64,000 nt of DNA from CF-46 sp963760735 (lineage in GTDB: Bacteria > Chloroflexota > Limnocylindria > Limnocylindrales > CSP1-4). Shown here in pieces: positions 8,861 to 17,850 of this stretch. Location of the stretch: positions 620,001 through 684,000 of the forward strand of contig CAVXEB010000004.1 in NCBI GenBank assembly GCA_963760735.1. Reading direction: 5' to 3'. How positions within the stretch are numbered: position 1 is the stretch's first letter; each line of letters begins with the position of its first letter. A program made the position numbers and the translations under genes. The notes beneath the pieces were generated by a model that had not been told where the DNA came from, ran no database searches, and worked only from the letters and a program-made list of their open reading frames with translations.

Positions 8861-9946
8861 ATGCGGCGACTTCGACTCGATCGGCACGGCCGGACCGGAC
8901 GCGGAGGGCGGATTGCCCTCTGCCTCTCGGCGGCCTCCCTGGCCATCTTCCTGGCCGCGACCCCGGCCCTCGCCTGCGGCGGGCTGATCGGCCCGAACGG
9001 CGCGGTCAACCTGCTGCGGACGACGACGTTCGCCGGGTACCACGACGGCATGGAGCACTACGTGACGGCGTTCCAGTTCGCCGGCGGCGGCGGCGCGTTC
9101 GGCTCGATCACCCCGCTGCCCGGGATCCCGACGAGCGTCGAGAAGGGCGGCGACTGGACGCTCCAGCGCCTCGTCCGCGAGACGGAGCCCGCCCGCGACT
9201 TCCTGCTGGAGGCGGCATCCCCGGCGGCGAGCGGCGCCGAAGAGCTGATGACGGTCAAGATCGACGCCCTCGACATCACCGTTCTGAAGGGCGGCGCCGC
9301 GGACATCGGGCAGTGGGCCACGGCCCACGGCTTCCGGCTCCCGCCGGACGCCCCCGAGGTCCTCGACTTCTACGCCCAGCGCAGCCAGATCTTCCTCGCC
9401 GCGGCCTTCGACGCCGACGCGGCGAAGGAGCGCGGCCAGCAGGTCGGCGACGGCACGCCGGTCCACATCACGATCCCGACGAAGAACCCGTGGGTCCCGC
9501 TCCGGATCCTGGCCCTGGGCAAGACCGGCCAGGAGCCGGTCCAGGCAGACGTCTATCTCCTCACCGACCGCGCCCCGGCCCTGCTGCCCGTGCCGAACGG
9601 CCAGAACGGCATCCGCCTCGACGCGAGCCAGTCCGCGTCCGACGGACTTCTCAGCGACCTGCGCTCGGATCGCGGCATGGAGTGGATCCCGTCGTCAGGC
9701 TGGCTGACGAAGGTCGCCGTCGACGGGACCGCGGGTCAGATCGGCTACGACCTGGCGGTTGACGCCTCGGGGGCACACCGGCCGTCGGCGATCGACGCCG
9801 GGCTGGCGATGCCACCGACAGCGGCACAGACGCAGGCGGTCGATCTCGGCCGGCTGGCGATCGCCGTGGCGTTCGTGAGCGTCGGGCTGCTCGGGGTCGT
9901 GCTCATCGGCGCGTCCCGATCCGGCCGGCGGGCCGCGGGCGCCTGA
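8861..9946 (+). CDS. DUF2330-like exported protein
   Basis: This 361-residue protein has a signal peptide ending ATPALA followed by CGGLIGPNG, the cysteine-glycine start I associate with DUF2330 proteins. A long beta-rich extracellular region follows, with a C-terminal membrane helix (about 330-350) and an Arg-rich cytoplasmic tail. This gives a type I topology with the bulk outside the cell. GGAGGG upstream supports the ATG at 8861. The function of DUF2330 is unknown. It is followed by a strong hairpin and then the cupredoxin gene. The family assignment comes from recalled sequence style and is moderate. Confidence 0.65.
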   Translation: MRRLRLDRHGRTGRGGRIALCLSAASLAIFLAATPALACGGLIGPNGAVNLLRTTTFAGYHDGMEHYVTAFQFAGGGGAFGSITPLPGIPTSVEKGGDWTLQRLVRETEPARDFLLEAASPAASGAEELMTVKIDALDITVLKGGAADIGQWATAHGFRLPPDAPEVLDFYAQRSQIFLAAAFDADAAKERGQQVGDGTPVHITIPTKNPWVPLRILALGKTGQEPVQADVYLLTDRAPALLPVPNGQNGIRLDASQSASDGLLSDLRSDRGMEWIPSSGWLTKVAVDGTAGQIGYDLAVDASGAHRPSAIDAGLAMPPTAAQTQAVDLGRLAIAVAFVSVGLLGVVLIGASRSGRRAAGA

Positions 9947-9954
9947 AGAACGTG

Positions 9955-9986
9955 GTGGGGGCGGGTCGCACGTCTCCCGCCCCCAC
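9955..9986 (+). terminator. 11-bp perfect hairpin, putative terminator
   Basis: GTGGGGGCGGG (9955-9965) pairs perfectly with 9976-9986 across a ten-base loop, starting nine bases after the DUF2330 stop. No U tract follows. Confidence 0.6.
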
Positions 9987-10004
9987 GCGACACGAGGGAC
10001 GACG

Positions 10005-10032
10005 ATGAGCGGACGACGATGAGCGGACGACG
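10005..10032 (+). repeat. 14-bp tandem duplication over a start codon
   Basis: ATGAGCGGACGACG occurs twice head to tail (10005-10018 and 10019-10032). The first copy opens a five-codon frame, MSGRR, whose TGA overlaps the ATG of the second copy, the start of the cupredoxin gene. The GAGGG ribosome binding site is spaced for the first ATG rather than the second. Confidence 0.85.
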
Positions 10033-10447
10033 GGCGATCCTCGGATTGGCCTTCGGTCTGGCCGTTGCCGCGTTCACCGGCATCGGCGCGAACGCCGTCG
10101 CCCACGCGAACGACCCGCTCGTGATCCCGATCGAGATCCACTTCTCGCGGTATGTGCCGGCCGCGATCACCGTCCCCGTCGGGCGACCGGTGACGTTCGT
10201 GATCACGAACACGGACCCGATCGATCACGAGTGGATCGTCGGCGACGCCGCCCTCCACGAGCGCCACCGGACCGGGACCGAGCCGGTCCACGACACGCGA
10301 CCGACCGAGATCACGATCCCCGCCAGGACCGAGCGCCGGACGACGGTCACGTTCGCGGCCCCGGACACGCTCCAGTTCATCTGCCACCTGCCCGGCCACG
10401 AGGCGTACGGCATGGTCGGGACCGTCACGATCACCCCGGGCGGCTGA
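10019..10447 (+). CDS. Exported cupredoxin-fold copper protein
   Basis: This 142-residue protein has a signal peptide (about 1-30, ending AVAHA) and one cupredoxin domain. Type I copper ligands are visible: His in TDPIDHEWIVG, then Cys, His and Met in FICHLPGHEAYGM. The spacing fits small blue-copper proteins. It probably carries electrons or binds copper at the outer face of the membrane. Its start lies on a 14-base duplication that leaves a five-codon frame (MSGRR) just upstream, overlapping by ATGA, so translation may depend on reinitiation. It sits between the DUF2330 gene and codA and has no obvious redox partner nearby. Confidence 0.82.
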   Translation: MSGRRAILGLAFGLAVAAFTGIGANAVAHANDPLVIPIEIHFSRYVPAAITVPVGRPVTFVITNTDPIDHEWIVGDAALHERHRTGTEPVHDTRPTEITIPARTERRTTVTFAAPDTLQFICHLPGHEAYGMVGTVTITPGG

Positions 10448-10530
10448 TCCGCGGCGATCGTCCGGATCCGCCTTGACGCGGGCTCTGGACCGCGCCCACA
10501 CTGCGCCGGGGTGTCCTGCCGGAGGTACCG

Positions 10531-11871
10531 GTGACGACCGGCCTGATCGTCCGCAACGCGCGCGTCCATCCCACGTTCGGCCGTCCGGTCGAGCCCGTCG
10601 ACCTGTCGGTCGAGGGCGACCGGATCTCCGCCATCCGGCCCATCGGCACGATCGCCGCCGACGGCCGCCGCGAGCTCGACGCCGCGGGCCGGCTCGTCTC
10701 GCCCCCGCTCGTCGACCCCCACGTCCACATGGACGCCGTCCTGACCGTCGGCGAGCCGCGCCACAACGAGAGCGGGACCCTGATCGAGGGGATCCAGACC
10801 TGGGCCGAGCGGAAGGCCCTCCTGACCCACGACGACGTGACGCGACGGGCGCGTGAGGCGATCCTCTGGGAGGTCGCCCAGGGAACCGGCCTGATCCGGT
10901 CCCACGTCGACGTCTGCGACCCGTCGCTGACCGCGCTCCACGCCCTGATCGAGCTCCGGGCCGAGCTCCGCGACCTGGTCGAGCTGCAGCTGATCGCGTT
11001 CCCCCAGGACGGGATCCTGTCCTTCCCGAACGGCAAGGAGCTGATGCGCGAGGCGATGCGCCTCGGCTGCGACGTGATCGGCGGGATCCCCCACCACGAG
11101 TGGACCAGGGAGGACGGGGTCGAGGAGGTCCACTTCCTGTTCGATCTCGCCCGCGAGACCGGCGCCCCGATCGACCTCCACTGTGACGAGACCGACGACG
11201 AGCACTCGCGCTTCCTCGAGGTCGTCGCCGCCCGGACCATGCGCGACGGGATGGAGGGCCGCGTCGTCGCCGGCCACACCACGGCGATGGGCTCGTACAA
11301 CGACGCCTACGCCTTCAAGCTGCTCCAGATCCTGAAGCGGGCCGGCGTGACGATCGTCGCCAACCCGCTCGACAACATCGTCCTCCAGGGCCGCTTCGAC
11401 ACCTATCCGAAGCGCCGCGGAATGACACGCGTCAAGGAGCTCGACGCGGCCGGCGTCAACGTCGCCTGCGGCCACGACTCGATCATGGACCCGTGGTATC
11501 CGCTCGGCCGCGGGTCGATGCTCGACGCCCTGTCGATGCTCGTCCACGTGGCCCAGATGACGGGCCGGACCGAGCTCTTCCGGGCATACGAGATGGTGAC
11601 GATGAACCCGGCCCGGGCGGCCGGCGTGGAGTGGGGGGTGAAGGAGGGCCTGGCGGCGAACTTCGTGATCTTCGACAGCGCGGACGAGGCCGAGGCGATC
11701 CGTCTCCGGCCGGCGGCGCGCTGGGTCGTGCGCAACGGCCGGATCGTGGCAGAGACGGAGCCGGCACGGAGCGTGGTCCACGTCGACGGGAGCCCCAGAC
11801 CCGTCACGTTCGAGCCCGGGCCAAGCGGAGACGGACCCGGTCGGCCGGGTCCAGAGGTCGCGCGAGCGTGA
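10531..11871 (+). CDS. codA: Cytosine deaminase
   Basis: This 446-residue amidohydrolase would deaminate cytosine to uracil and ammonia in pyrimidine salvage. Metal and substrate motifs match E. coli CodA closely: DPHVHMD, HCDETDDEHSR, GHTTAMGSYN and GHDSIMDPWYPLG, together with TWAERKALLTHDDV and GRFDTYPKRRG in the same order. The GTG start is supported by GGAGG four bases before it. The last 35 or so residues are a Gly/Pro-rich tail beyond the usual end. The permease gene follows after 25 bases, so uptake and deamination are probably co-transcribed, in the reverse order to E. coli codBA. The match is strong, but related deaminases acting on other pyrimidines are possible. Confidence 0.92.
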   Translation: MTTGLIVRNARVHPTFGRPVEPVDLSVEGDRISAIRPIGTIAADGRRELDAAGRLVSPPLVDPHVHMDAVLTVGEPRHNESGTLIEGIQTWAERKALLTHDDVTRRAREAILWEVAQGTGLIRSHVDVCDPSLTALHALIELRAELRDLVELQLIAFPQDGILSFPNGKELMREAMRLGCDVIGGIPHHEWTREDGVEEVHFLFDLARETGAPIDLHCDETDDEHSRFLEVVAARTMRDGMEGRVVAGHTTAMGSYNDAYAFKLLQILKRAGVTIVANPLDNIVLQGRFDTYPKRRGMTRVKELDAAGVNVACGHDSIMDPWYPLGRGSMLDALSMLVHVAQMTGRTELFRAYEMVTMNPARAAGVEWGVKEGLAANFVIFDSADEAEAIRLRPAARWVVRNGRIVAETEPARSVVHVDGSPRPVTFEPGPSGDGPGRPGPEVARA

Positions 11872-11896
11872 TCGCGCGGAGGAAGGGAGTGGTCGG

Positions 11897-13336
11897 ATGA
11901 CGGCCGGTCTTCTCACCGGACAGGGGATGCCCACCCGCGAGGGCGACCTGTCGATCGAAGGACACGGGATGGACCCGATCCCCGAGTCGGCCCGCTACGG
12001 GTCGGTCAGCCGGGTGTTCACGGTCTGGTTCACCCCGAATCTCGTGCCCGCGGCGTTCTTCCTCGGGACGCTCGCCGCGGCATCGTTCATCGGGCTGGGG
12101 TTCTGGACGTCGATCGCCGCGATCGCCGTCGGCAACCTCGTCGGCTCGGTCATCGTCGGGCTCCTCGCGACGATGGGTCCGAGGACGGGCATGGCCCAGA
12201 TGCCGCTGGCCCGACTGGCGTACGGCAAGAGCATCATCCTGCCGGGCCTCCTGAACTGGGTCAGCTGCATTGGCTGGGACGGGATCAACTCGGTGTTCGG
12301 TGCCGCGGCGATCTCGATCCTGACCGGTCTGCCGTTCGTCGTCGGGCTCGTCGTCATCGTCATCTGCCAGGGTCTCCTCGGGATCCTCGGCTACGAGGCG
12401 ATCCAGACCTTCGAGAAGTACATGGCGATCGTGCTCGGCGTCATGTTCGTGATCCTGACGATCGCGATCGCCGGCCAGGCGAGCACGGGCATCGCCCGGA
12501 CCGACGGGGTCTCGGGCGCCGACCAGATCGGCTCCTTCGTCCTGTACAGCACGATCATCGCGAGCTTCGTCCTCGCCTGGGCGCTGTACGCCTCCGACTA
12601 CACGCGCTACCTCGCCCCGTCGACCGACGGCTCGAGGGTGTTCTGGTGGACCGTCCTCGGGCTGAGCCTGTCCGCCGGCTGGGTCGAGATCCTCGGGCTC
12701 CTCGTCGCCGACAAGGCGACCGAAGGTGGTGCGGTCGACACGATCAACACGATCCTGTCGGGCACGCCGCTCGCTGCCCTCGCGATGCTCGCGATCGGGA
12801 TCGGGACCGTGGCGGTCAACGCGATGAACGACTACACGGGCTCCTTGTCGCTCCAGGCGGCCGGGCTCCGGGTGCCGCGGGTCGTCTCGGCGCTGCTCGT
12901 GGCCGTCCTCGGGTTCCTCGTGACGCTGTGGCTGAACGCCGGCGACCTCGTCGGCAAGGTCGAGAACATCCTCCTGTTCCTCAGCTACTGGATCGCCCCG
13001 TGGGCGGCCGTCGTCCTGGCCGACTGGCGGCTTCGACGCGGCCACGTCGACACGAGCCGGCTTGTCGACTTCGCCCGGCTGCCGAGCGGCCTGCTCGCGC
13101 TGGCGGCCGCGATCATCGGCTTCGTCGTGTCCCTGCCGTTCCAGCAGTCCTCGTTCGGCGAGGACCTCCGGAAGGGGACGGGTCTCCCGATCAACGCGAT
13201 CTCGGACGACGTGCTGCACTTCGCCGACTTCGCCTACGTGATCGGATTCCTCGTCGCGTTCACCGTCTACTGGCTGGGCGCCCGGGCATCCGTCGCGAAG
13301 GAGGCAGAGGCGGTCGAGAGCCCGGCCCCGGCCTGA
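11897..13336 (+). CDS. codB: NCS1-family cytosine/purine permease
   Basis: This 479-residue inner-membrane transporter has about twelve predicted helices. The NCS1 hallmarks are present: PESARYGSVSRVFTVWFTPN near the N-terminus, NWVSCIGWDGIN in the third helix region and YASDYTRYL in the middle. It is predicted to import cytosine or a related nucleobase with a cation. GGAAGGGAG precedes the ATG. Adjacency to the CodA-like deaminase strongly supports cytosine as substrate. The gene ends 21 bases before a hairpin shared with the convergent gene. Confidence 0.88.
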   Translation: MTAGLLTGQGMPTREGDLSIEGHGMDPIPESARYGSVSRVFTVWFTPNLVPAAFFLGTLAAASFIGLGFWTSIAAIAVGNLVGSVIVGLLATMGPRTGMAQMPLARLAYGKSIILPGLLNWVSCIGWDGINSVFGAAAISILTGLPFVVGLVVIVICQGLLGILGYEAIQTFEKYMAIVLGVMFVILTIAIAGQASTGIARTDGVSGADQIGSFVLYSTIIASFVLAWALYASDYTRYLAPSTDGSRVFWWTVLGLSLSAGWVEILGLLVADKATEGGAVDTINTILSGTPLAALAMLAIGIGTVAVNAMNDYTGSLSLQAAGLRVPRVVSALLVAVLGFLVTLWLNAGDLVGKVENILLFLSYWIAPWAAVVLADWRLRRGHVDTSRLVDFARLPSGLLALAAAIIGFVVSLPFQQSSFGEDLRKGTGLPINAISDDVLHFADFAYVIGFLVAFTVYWLGARASVAKEAEAVESPAPA

Positions 13337-13357
13337 GCTCCCCATTCGCGACCCTGA

Positions 13358-13382
13358 CCGCCCCGGCCGCCGGCCGGGGCGG
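13358..13382. terminator. Bidirectional 11-bp hairpin between convergent genes
   Basis: CCGCCCCGGCC (13358-13368) pairs with 13372-13382 around GCC. It lies between the stops of the permease and the deacetylase and probably terminates both. Confidence 0.65.
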
Positions 13383-13411
13383 TTCGACGTCTCCGTCGCC
13401 CGACGATCGCG

Positions 13412-14308
13412 TCAGGGCAGCGTCGGTGGCCGATGGACGACGGGTGCCAGCCCGAGCGTCGCGACGTGGGCCGCGATCTCGTCCGCGGTCGCGATCCACA
13501 ACCCGTCGATCTCACCGGCCCGCTCGATGAGCCGGCCGAGGGCGACGGCGCGCGACGCCCGACCGGAGACGAACGGATGGTTCGTCAGCATGAACAGCCC
13601 GCCCTCGTCGACGAGGGCTTCGAGCTCCAGGGTCCAGCGGGCGACGACGTCGGCCGGGCTGGCGATCACGCCGGAGCCGGTGATGCCCGGCAGGTAGTTG
13701 TACGGCTCCCAGTCGTCGAGCGACCAGTGGCCGGGCAGCTCGACGATCGTCGGCGCGCCGGGCTCGGGTCCCGTGGCGAGCACGTACGGATGATCGGCGT
13801 CCATCAGCCCCGAGTCGTAGCGGAAGCCGTGCGCGGCGAGGATTCGCGGCGTCGCGTAGGTCAGCTCCCAGTTCGGGGCGCGGTAGCCGGTCGGGCGCAC
13901 GCCGAGGACCGTGTCGAGCGCCTCGAGGCCGCGAAGGAGCCGCTGCTCCTCCTCGTCGGGGACGGCGCCGTGGGCACCCTCGTGGAGGTAGCCGTGATGG
14001 GCGATCTCGTGACCGGCATCGCGGATGGCGCGACAGATCGCCGGGGCCCGCTCCGCCGTGTAGCCCGGGATGAAGAACGTGGCCCGGACCTGCGTCCGGT
14101 CGAGGACCCGGAGGAGCCGGGCGATCCCGGTCCGGGCGCCGTACGCCTGGTGGCTCATCACGTCGAGCCAGGCCGCGCTCTCGGGATGCTCGTAGAGGAT
14201 GGGGCTCTCGGCGTCGGCGTCGAACGTGAAGCAGGCCGCGGCACGATAGCCGGCCGGCCAGCGGAAGCCCGCCGGCATCGGTTCGCGCCAGTCGACGACC
14301 TCGGTCAT
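13412..14308 (-). CDS. Polysaccharide deacetylase-family enzyme (HpPgdA/PuuE-like)
   Basis: This 298-residue protein of carbohydrate esterase family 4 fold lacks a signal peptide, so it acts in the cytoplasm. Metal and catalytic motifs are FTFDADAESP near residue 27 and HEIAHHGYLHEG near 115; GYRAPNWELT and FRYDSGLMDADHPY are typical of the HpPgdA-like subgroup, with PuuE allantoinases as relatives. The substrate is probably an N-acyl or cyclic amide compound rather than a wall polymer. It overlaps the upstream ureohydrolase gene by four bases (ATGA), which implies one pathway. Allantoin-type or amide nitrogen release is a reasonable inference. Confidence 0.82.
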   Translation of the reverse strand: MTEVVDWREPMPAGFRWPAGYRAAACFTFDADAESPILYEHPESAAWLDVMSHQAYGARTGIARLLRVLDRTQVRATFFIPGYTAERAPAICRAIRDAGHEIAHHGYLHEGAHGAVPDEEEQRLLRGLEALDTVLGVRPTGYRAPNWELTYATPRILAAHGFRYDSGLMDADHPYVLATGPEPGAPTIVELPGHWSLDDWEPYNYLPGITGSGVIASPADVVARWTLELEALVDEGGLFMLTNHPFVSGRASRAVALGRLIERAGEIDGLWIATADEIAAHVATLGLAPVVHRPPTLP

Positions 14309-15261
14309 CGCCCGGAGCCGGACAGACGGCGGAGCGCAACGAGCGACAGCATCTCGTAGGCCAGGTTGGCCGCAAGCGTCGCCGTCTGACCGGCCGGGTC
14401 GTAGGCCGGGATCACCTCGACCACGTCGAAGCCGACGAAGTCGATGCCGGTGAGCCCGCGGAGGATCGCGAGGAGGTCGCGAGCCGACGGGCCGCCCGCC
14501 TCCGGCGTCCCGGTGCCGGGCGCATAGGCCGGGTCGACGACGTCGATGTCGAAGCTGATGAAGGCTGGCCCGTCGCCGACGCGCTCGCGGATCGCCGTGG
14601 CAACGGCCGCCGGCCCGATCCGGAACACGTCCTCGGTCGTCAGGAACTCGAGCCCGAGCTCGGTCCGGAGCCCGTCCCAGTCGCCGCGCTCGTAGAGCGA
14701 ACCGCGGAGGCCCACCTCGATCGATCGGCCGACATCGACGAGGCCCTCCTCGATCGCCCGCCGCATCCACGTCCCGTGGTTGTACCTCTCGCCGAAGTAG
14801 CTGTCCCAGGCGTCGGTATGCGAGTCGAAGTCGATCACCGCGACGGGGCCCCGCGACCGCGTCGCCCGCAGATGCGGCAACGTGCAGGCGTGGTCGCCGC
14901 CAATGAGGATGGGGACGACGCCCGCCTCGACGATCGGGGCGATCGCCGCCTCGATCGCCTCGTAGCTCCGCTCCGTGTACCCGGGGACGATCGCGACGTC
15001 CCCGTAGTCCACGCACGACAGGACGTCGAACGGCTTCACGTCCAGGTTCGGGTTGTACGGCCGGAGCATCACGCTCGCCGCGCGGACCGCGTTCGGGCCG
15101 AACCGGCCGCCGACGCGGTAGGTGACGCCGGTGTCGAACGGGACGCCGACGATCGCGACGTCGACCTCGTCCGTCGTCCGCAGGTTGGGGAGTCGGGCGA
15201 ACGTCGAGGGACCCGTGAACCGCGGGCTCTTGAGCGAGTCCTCGGGGACGTAACGAGGCAC
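14305..15261 (-). CDS. Agmatinase/ureohydrolase-family protein
   Basis: This 318-residue member of the arginase/agmatinase family hydrolyses a guanidino or ureido group to release urea. The binuclear manganese ligands are visible in GGDHA, DFDSHTDAWD and SFDIDVVDP, and PSARDLL follows as in SpeB-type enzymes. The exact substrate (agmatine, guanidinobutyrate or another guanidine) cannot be told from these motifs. It is the first gene of a two-gene minus-strand operon with the deacetylase. The GTG start has no Shine-Dalgarno, but TAGACT lies six bases upstream, so it is probably leaderless. The nearby codAB pair suggests a nitrogen-scavenging neighbourhood. Confidence 0.87.
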   Translation of the reverse strand: MPRYVPEDSLKSPRFTGPSTFARLPNLRTTDEVDVAIVGVPFDTGVTYRVGGRFGPNAVRAASVMLRPYNPNLDVKPFDVLSCVDYGDVAIVPGYTERSYEAIEAAIAPIVEAGVVPILIGGDHACTLPHLRATRSRGPVAVIDFDSHTDAWDSYFGERYNHGTWMRRAIEEGLVDVGRSIEVGLRGSLYERGDWDGLRTELGLEFLTTEDVFRIGPAAVATAIRERVGDGPAFISFDIDVVDPAYAPGTGTPEAGGPSARDLLAILRGLTGIDFVGFDVVEVIPAYDPAGQTATLAANLAYEMLSLVALRRLSGSGR

Positions 15262-15267
15262 GCCATG

Positions 15268-15273
15268 AGTCTA
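15268..15273 (-). promoter_or_regulatory. Putative -10 element, ureohydrolase operon
   Basis: TAGACT on the minus strand ends six bases before the GTG start at 15261, with no Shine-Dalgarno in between. Confidence 0.5.
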
Positions 15274-15323
15274 CGGGGCGCTCCGGGCCGCCGGTCGACG
15301 ATCCGGCGTGCGATGCTGGCGGG

Positions 15324-16463
15324 ATGACCGATCCCGCGGCCGAGACGACGATCCGCGCCGCCGTCCTCGACCGGCCCGGCGTCCCGACGCGGATCGACAC
15401 CCTCACGCTCGCTCCGCCGGGTCCCGGCGAGGTGCGCGTCCGGATGGTCGCCGCAGGCGTCTGTCACTCCGACCTCCACGTCCGCGACGGCGAGTGGGAG
15501 CGGGAAGGCCCGATCGTCATGGGGCACGAGGGCGCGGCCGTCGTCGAGGCGCTCGGCGACGGCGTGGCGGACGGCTTCCCGGGCCTCCGCACGGGCGGCC
15601 TGGTCGCCCTGTCGTGGCTCATTCCGTGCGGCCGATGCCGCGCCTGCCGCGAGGGGCGCGTCTGGTCCTGCTCGGCGAGCCCGTCGTACACCCACCGGAT
15701 GCCGAGCGGCCTGGCGGCTCTGCGCGACGGCGGCGGTCGGGACGTCCTGACCTACTGCGCGATCGGCACGTTCGCCGAGCGCCAGAACGTGCCGGCGGCG
15801 GCCGCGATCCCGGTGCCCGACGAGGTCCCGCCGGCCGTCGCGGCGCTGATCGGCTGCTGCGTGACGACGGGTGTCGGCGCCGCGCTCAAGACCGCCGAGG
15901 TCCGGCGGGGGTCGAGCGCCGCGGTCATCGGGCTCGGCGGGGTCGGCCTGTCGTGTGTCATGGGCGCGGCGATCGCCGGGGCGCATCGGATCATCGCGGT
16001 CGACCGGGTCCCGGCCAAGCTGGAGCTGGCCCGCTCGCTGGGCGCGACCGACGCCGTCCTCGCCGGCGACGACGCGGCCACGACCGTCGCAGCGATCCGG
16101 GACGCGACCGACGGCGGTCCGGACACCTGCTTCGAGGCGATCGGGCTGCCGTCGACGATCGAGCAGGCGATCGCGTGCCTGCCGACGGACGGCACCGCCT
16201 GCCTGGTGGGGATGACGCCGTTCGGCGTCCGGGCGTCGTTCGAGCCGTTCCCGTTCGTCGACGGCGGGCGACGGATCCTCGGCTCCAACTACGGCTCGGC
16301 CGATCCCGCGGTCGACTTCCTCCGCTACGCGGCGCTCCACCTCGCGGGCCGGCTGCCGGCGGATCGCCTCGTGACCGCCCGAATCGGGCTGGACGATCTC
16401 GAGGACGCATTCGCCGGGATGCGCCGGGGCGAGGGAGTCCGCTCGATCATCGAGTTCGACTGA
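15324..16463 (+). CDS. Zinc-dependent alcohol dehydrogenase (MDR superfamily)
   Basis: This 379-residue enzyme oxidises alcohols or reduces aldehydes with NAD(P). Catalytic zinc ligands are in GVCHSDLH and GHEGA; the structural zinc lobe is present (four cysteines in CGRCRACREGRVWSC). The Rossmann nucleotide site is GLGGVGLS near residue 210. A long insertion after the structural zinc (SPSYTHRMPSGLAAL) and the FAERQNVP element resemble class III and mycothiol/NDMA-type dehydrogenases. It is divergent from the ureohydrolase by 62 bases, and its stop overlaps the convergent NADH dehydrogenase stop by 17 bases. Substrate unknown. Confidence 0.88.
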   Translation: MTDPAAETTIRAAVLDRPGVPTRIDTLTLAPPGPGEVRVRMVAAGVCHSDLHVRDGEWEREGPIVMGHEGAAVVEALGDGVADGFPGLRTGGLVALSWLIPCGRCRACREGRVWSCSASPSYTHRMPSGLAALRDGGGRDVLTYCAIGTFAERQNVPAAAAIPVPDEVPPAVAALIGCCVTTGVGAALKTAEVRRGSSAAVIGLGGVGLSCVMGAAIAGAHRIIAVDRVPAKLELARSLGATDAVLAGDDAATTVAAIRDATDGGPDTCFEAIGLPSTIEQAIACLPTDGTACLVGMTPFGVRASFEPFPFVDGGRRILGSNYGSADPAVDFLRYAALHLAGRLPADRLVTARIGLDDLEDAFAGMRRGEGVRSIIEFD

Positions 16464-17850
16464 CCGTCTTCGGCGCCGGCTCCACGCCGTCGTGCGCCGC
16501 GGGTGCCTGGTCCGGGGCCGCCGATGCCGCGAACCCTGGGTCCTCGATCTCGGGGATCAGCGGCTGGCCGGTGATCAGGCGCGATCCGCGACCGTGGGTC
16601 AGGAAGCTCCACGCCCAGCGGACCGTGACGATGATCCGGTTCGCGAACCCGATCAGGTAGACGATGTGGATCCCGAGCCAGAGGAACCAGGCCGGGAAGC
16701 CGGACTGCCGGCCGAACGGCCCGAGCCAGGGGATGTCCGTCACGCCGGCCAGGCGACCGATGACCGCCACGTCGCCGCGGTTGAAGTACCGGAACGGCTT
16801 GACCGCATCGCCGTCGAGCCGGGCGCGGATCGCCCGTGCGGCGTACGCGCCGCCCTGGATGGCACCCTGGGCAACGCCCGGCACGGGCTTGTCCGGCTTC
16901 CAGGGCTGGTGCGCCGCGTCGCCGACGACGAAGATCTCCGGATGGCCGGGCACGGTCAGGTCGCGCGCCACCTCGATCCGGCCCGACCGGTCCCGTGGCG
17001 CGCCCGTCGCATCCGCGACCACGCGCGAGAAGGACGACGCAAGCACCCCCGCCGCCCAGAGGATCGTCCCGGCGGCGACCCGTTCCCGGCCGCCGTCGGC
17101 GGTCTCGGCAACGACGAACCGATCGCCGATCTCGATCACCCTGGTCCCTGTCCGGATCGTGACACCGAGCCGCTCGAGCTGGCGGCAGGCCGCCTCCGAC
17201 CGATCCGGCGGGTACGTGCCGAGGACGCGGGACTCACCCTCCATCAGGAGGATCCGCGCCCGCCGCGTGTCGATCGAGCGGAAGTCGCGGTGGAGCGTGT
17301 CGTAGGCGATCTCGCCGAGCGCCCCGGCCAGCTCGACGCCCGTCGGTCCACCGCCGACGATCACGAAGGTCAGCCACTCCGCCCGGCGCGCGGGATCGTG
17401 CTCGCGCTCGGCCGCCTCGAAGGCGATGAGGATCCGCCGGCGCATCTCGAGCGCGTCGTCGAGCGACTTCAGGCCAGGGGCGATCCGGGCCCAGTCGTCG
17501 TGGCCGAAGTAGCTGTGGTGGGCGCCGGTCGCCACGACCAGGCTGTCGTAGCCGAGCGTCCCGCCATCGTCGAGGCGGACCTGGCGCCGCTCCGGGTCGA
17601 GGCCCTTCGCCTCGCCGAGGAGGACCGTCGTGTTCGCGTGTCTTCGGAGGATCGACCGCAGCGGCTGGGCAATCTCGCCCGGCGCGAGGGCGCCGGTTGC
17701 GACCTGGTAGAGCAGCGGCGCGAACAGGTGATGGTTCCGGCGGTCGACGAGGGTGACCGAGACACGGTCGTCCTTGCCGAGATCGCGCGCGGCATAGAGA
17801 CCGCCGAAGCCGCCCCCGACGACAAGGACGCGATGGCGCGTGTCGCTCAT
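16447..17850 (-). CDS. ndh: Type II NADH dehydrogenase
   Basis: This 467-residue flavoprotein has two dinucleotide folds: VLVVGGGFGGLYAARDL for FAD at the N-terminus and FVIVGGGPTGVELAGAL for NADH near residue 170. DLTVPGHPEIFVVGDAAH is the second FAD contact. A hydrophobic stretch (about residues 385-420, WFLWLGIHIVYLIGFANR) is the usual C-terminal membrane anchor. It passes electrons from NADH to quinone without pumping protons. The ATG at 17850 overlaps the stop of the upstream 151-aa gene by four bases, so the two are co-translated. The C-terminal tail is Ala/Pro-rich. Confidence 0.92.
   Translation of the reverse strand: MSDTRHRVLVVGGGFGGLYAARDLGKDDRVSVTLVDRRNHHLFAPLLYQVATGALAPGEIAQPLRSILRRHANTTVLLGEAKGLDPERRQVRLDDGGTLGYDSLVVATGAHHSYFGHDDWARIAPGLKSLDDALEMRRRILIAFEAAEREHDPARRAEWLTFVIVGGGPTGVELAGALGEIAYDTLHRDFRSIDTRRARILLMEGESRVLGTYPPDRSEAACRQLERLGVTIRTGTRVIEIGDRFVVAETADGGRERVAAGTILWAAGVLASSFSRVVADATGAPRDRSGRIEVARDLTVPGHPEIFVVGDAAHQPWKPDKPVPGVAQGAIQGGAYAARAIRARLDGDAVKPFRYFNRGDVAVIGRLAGVTDIPWLGPFGRQSGFPAWFLWLGIHIVYLIGFANRIIVTVRWAWSFLTHGRGSRLITGQPLIPEIEDPGFAASAAPDQAPAAHDGVEPAPKTVSRTR

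Noticed and set aside
13412..15406. A single 664-residue deacetylase fusion on the minus strand
   Set aside because: The upstream part is a shadow frame over the ureohydrolase gene, which has all its metal motifs in its own frame; the deacetylase starts at 14308.
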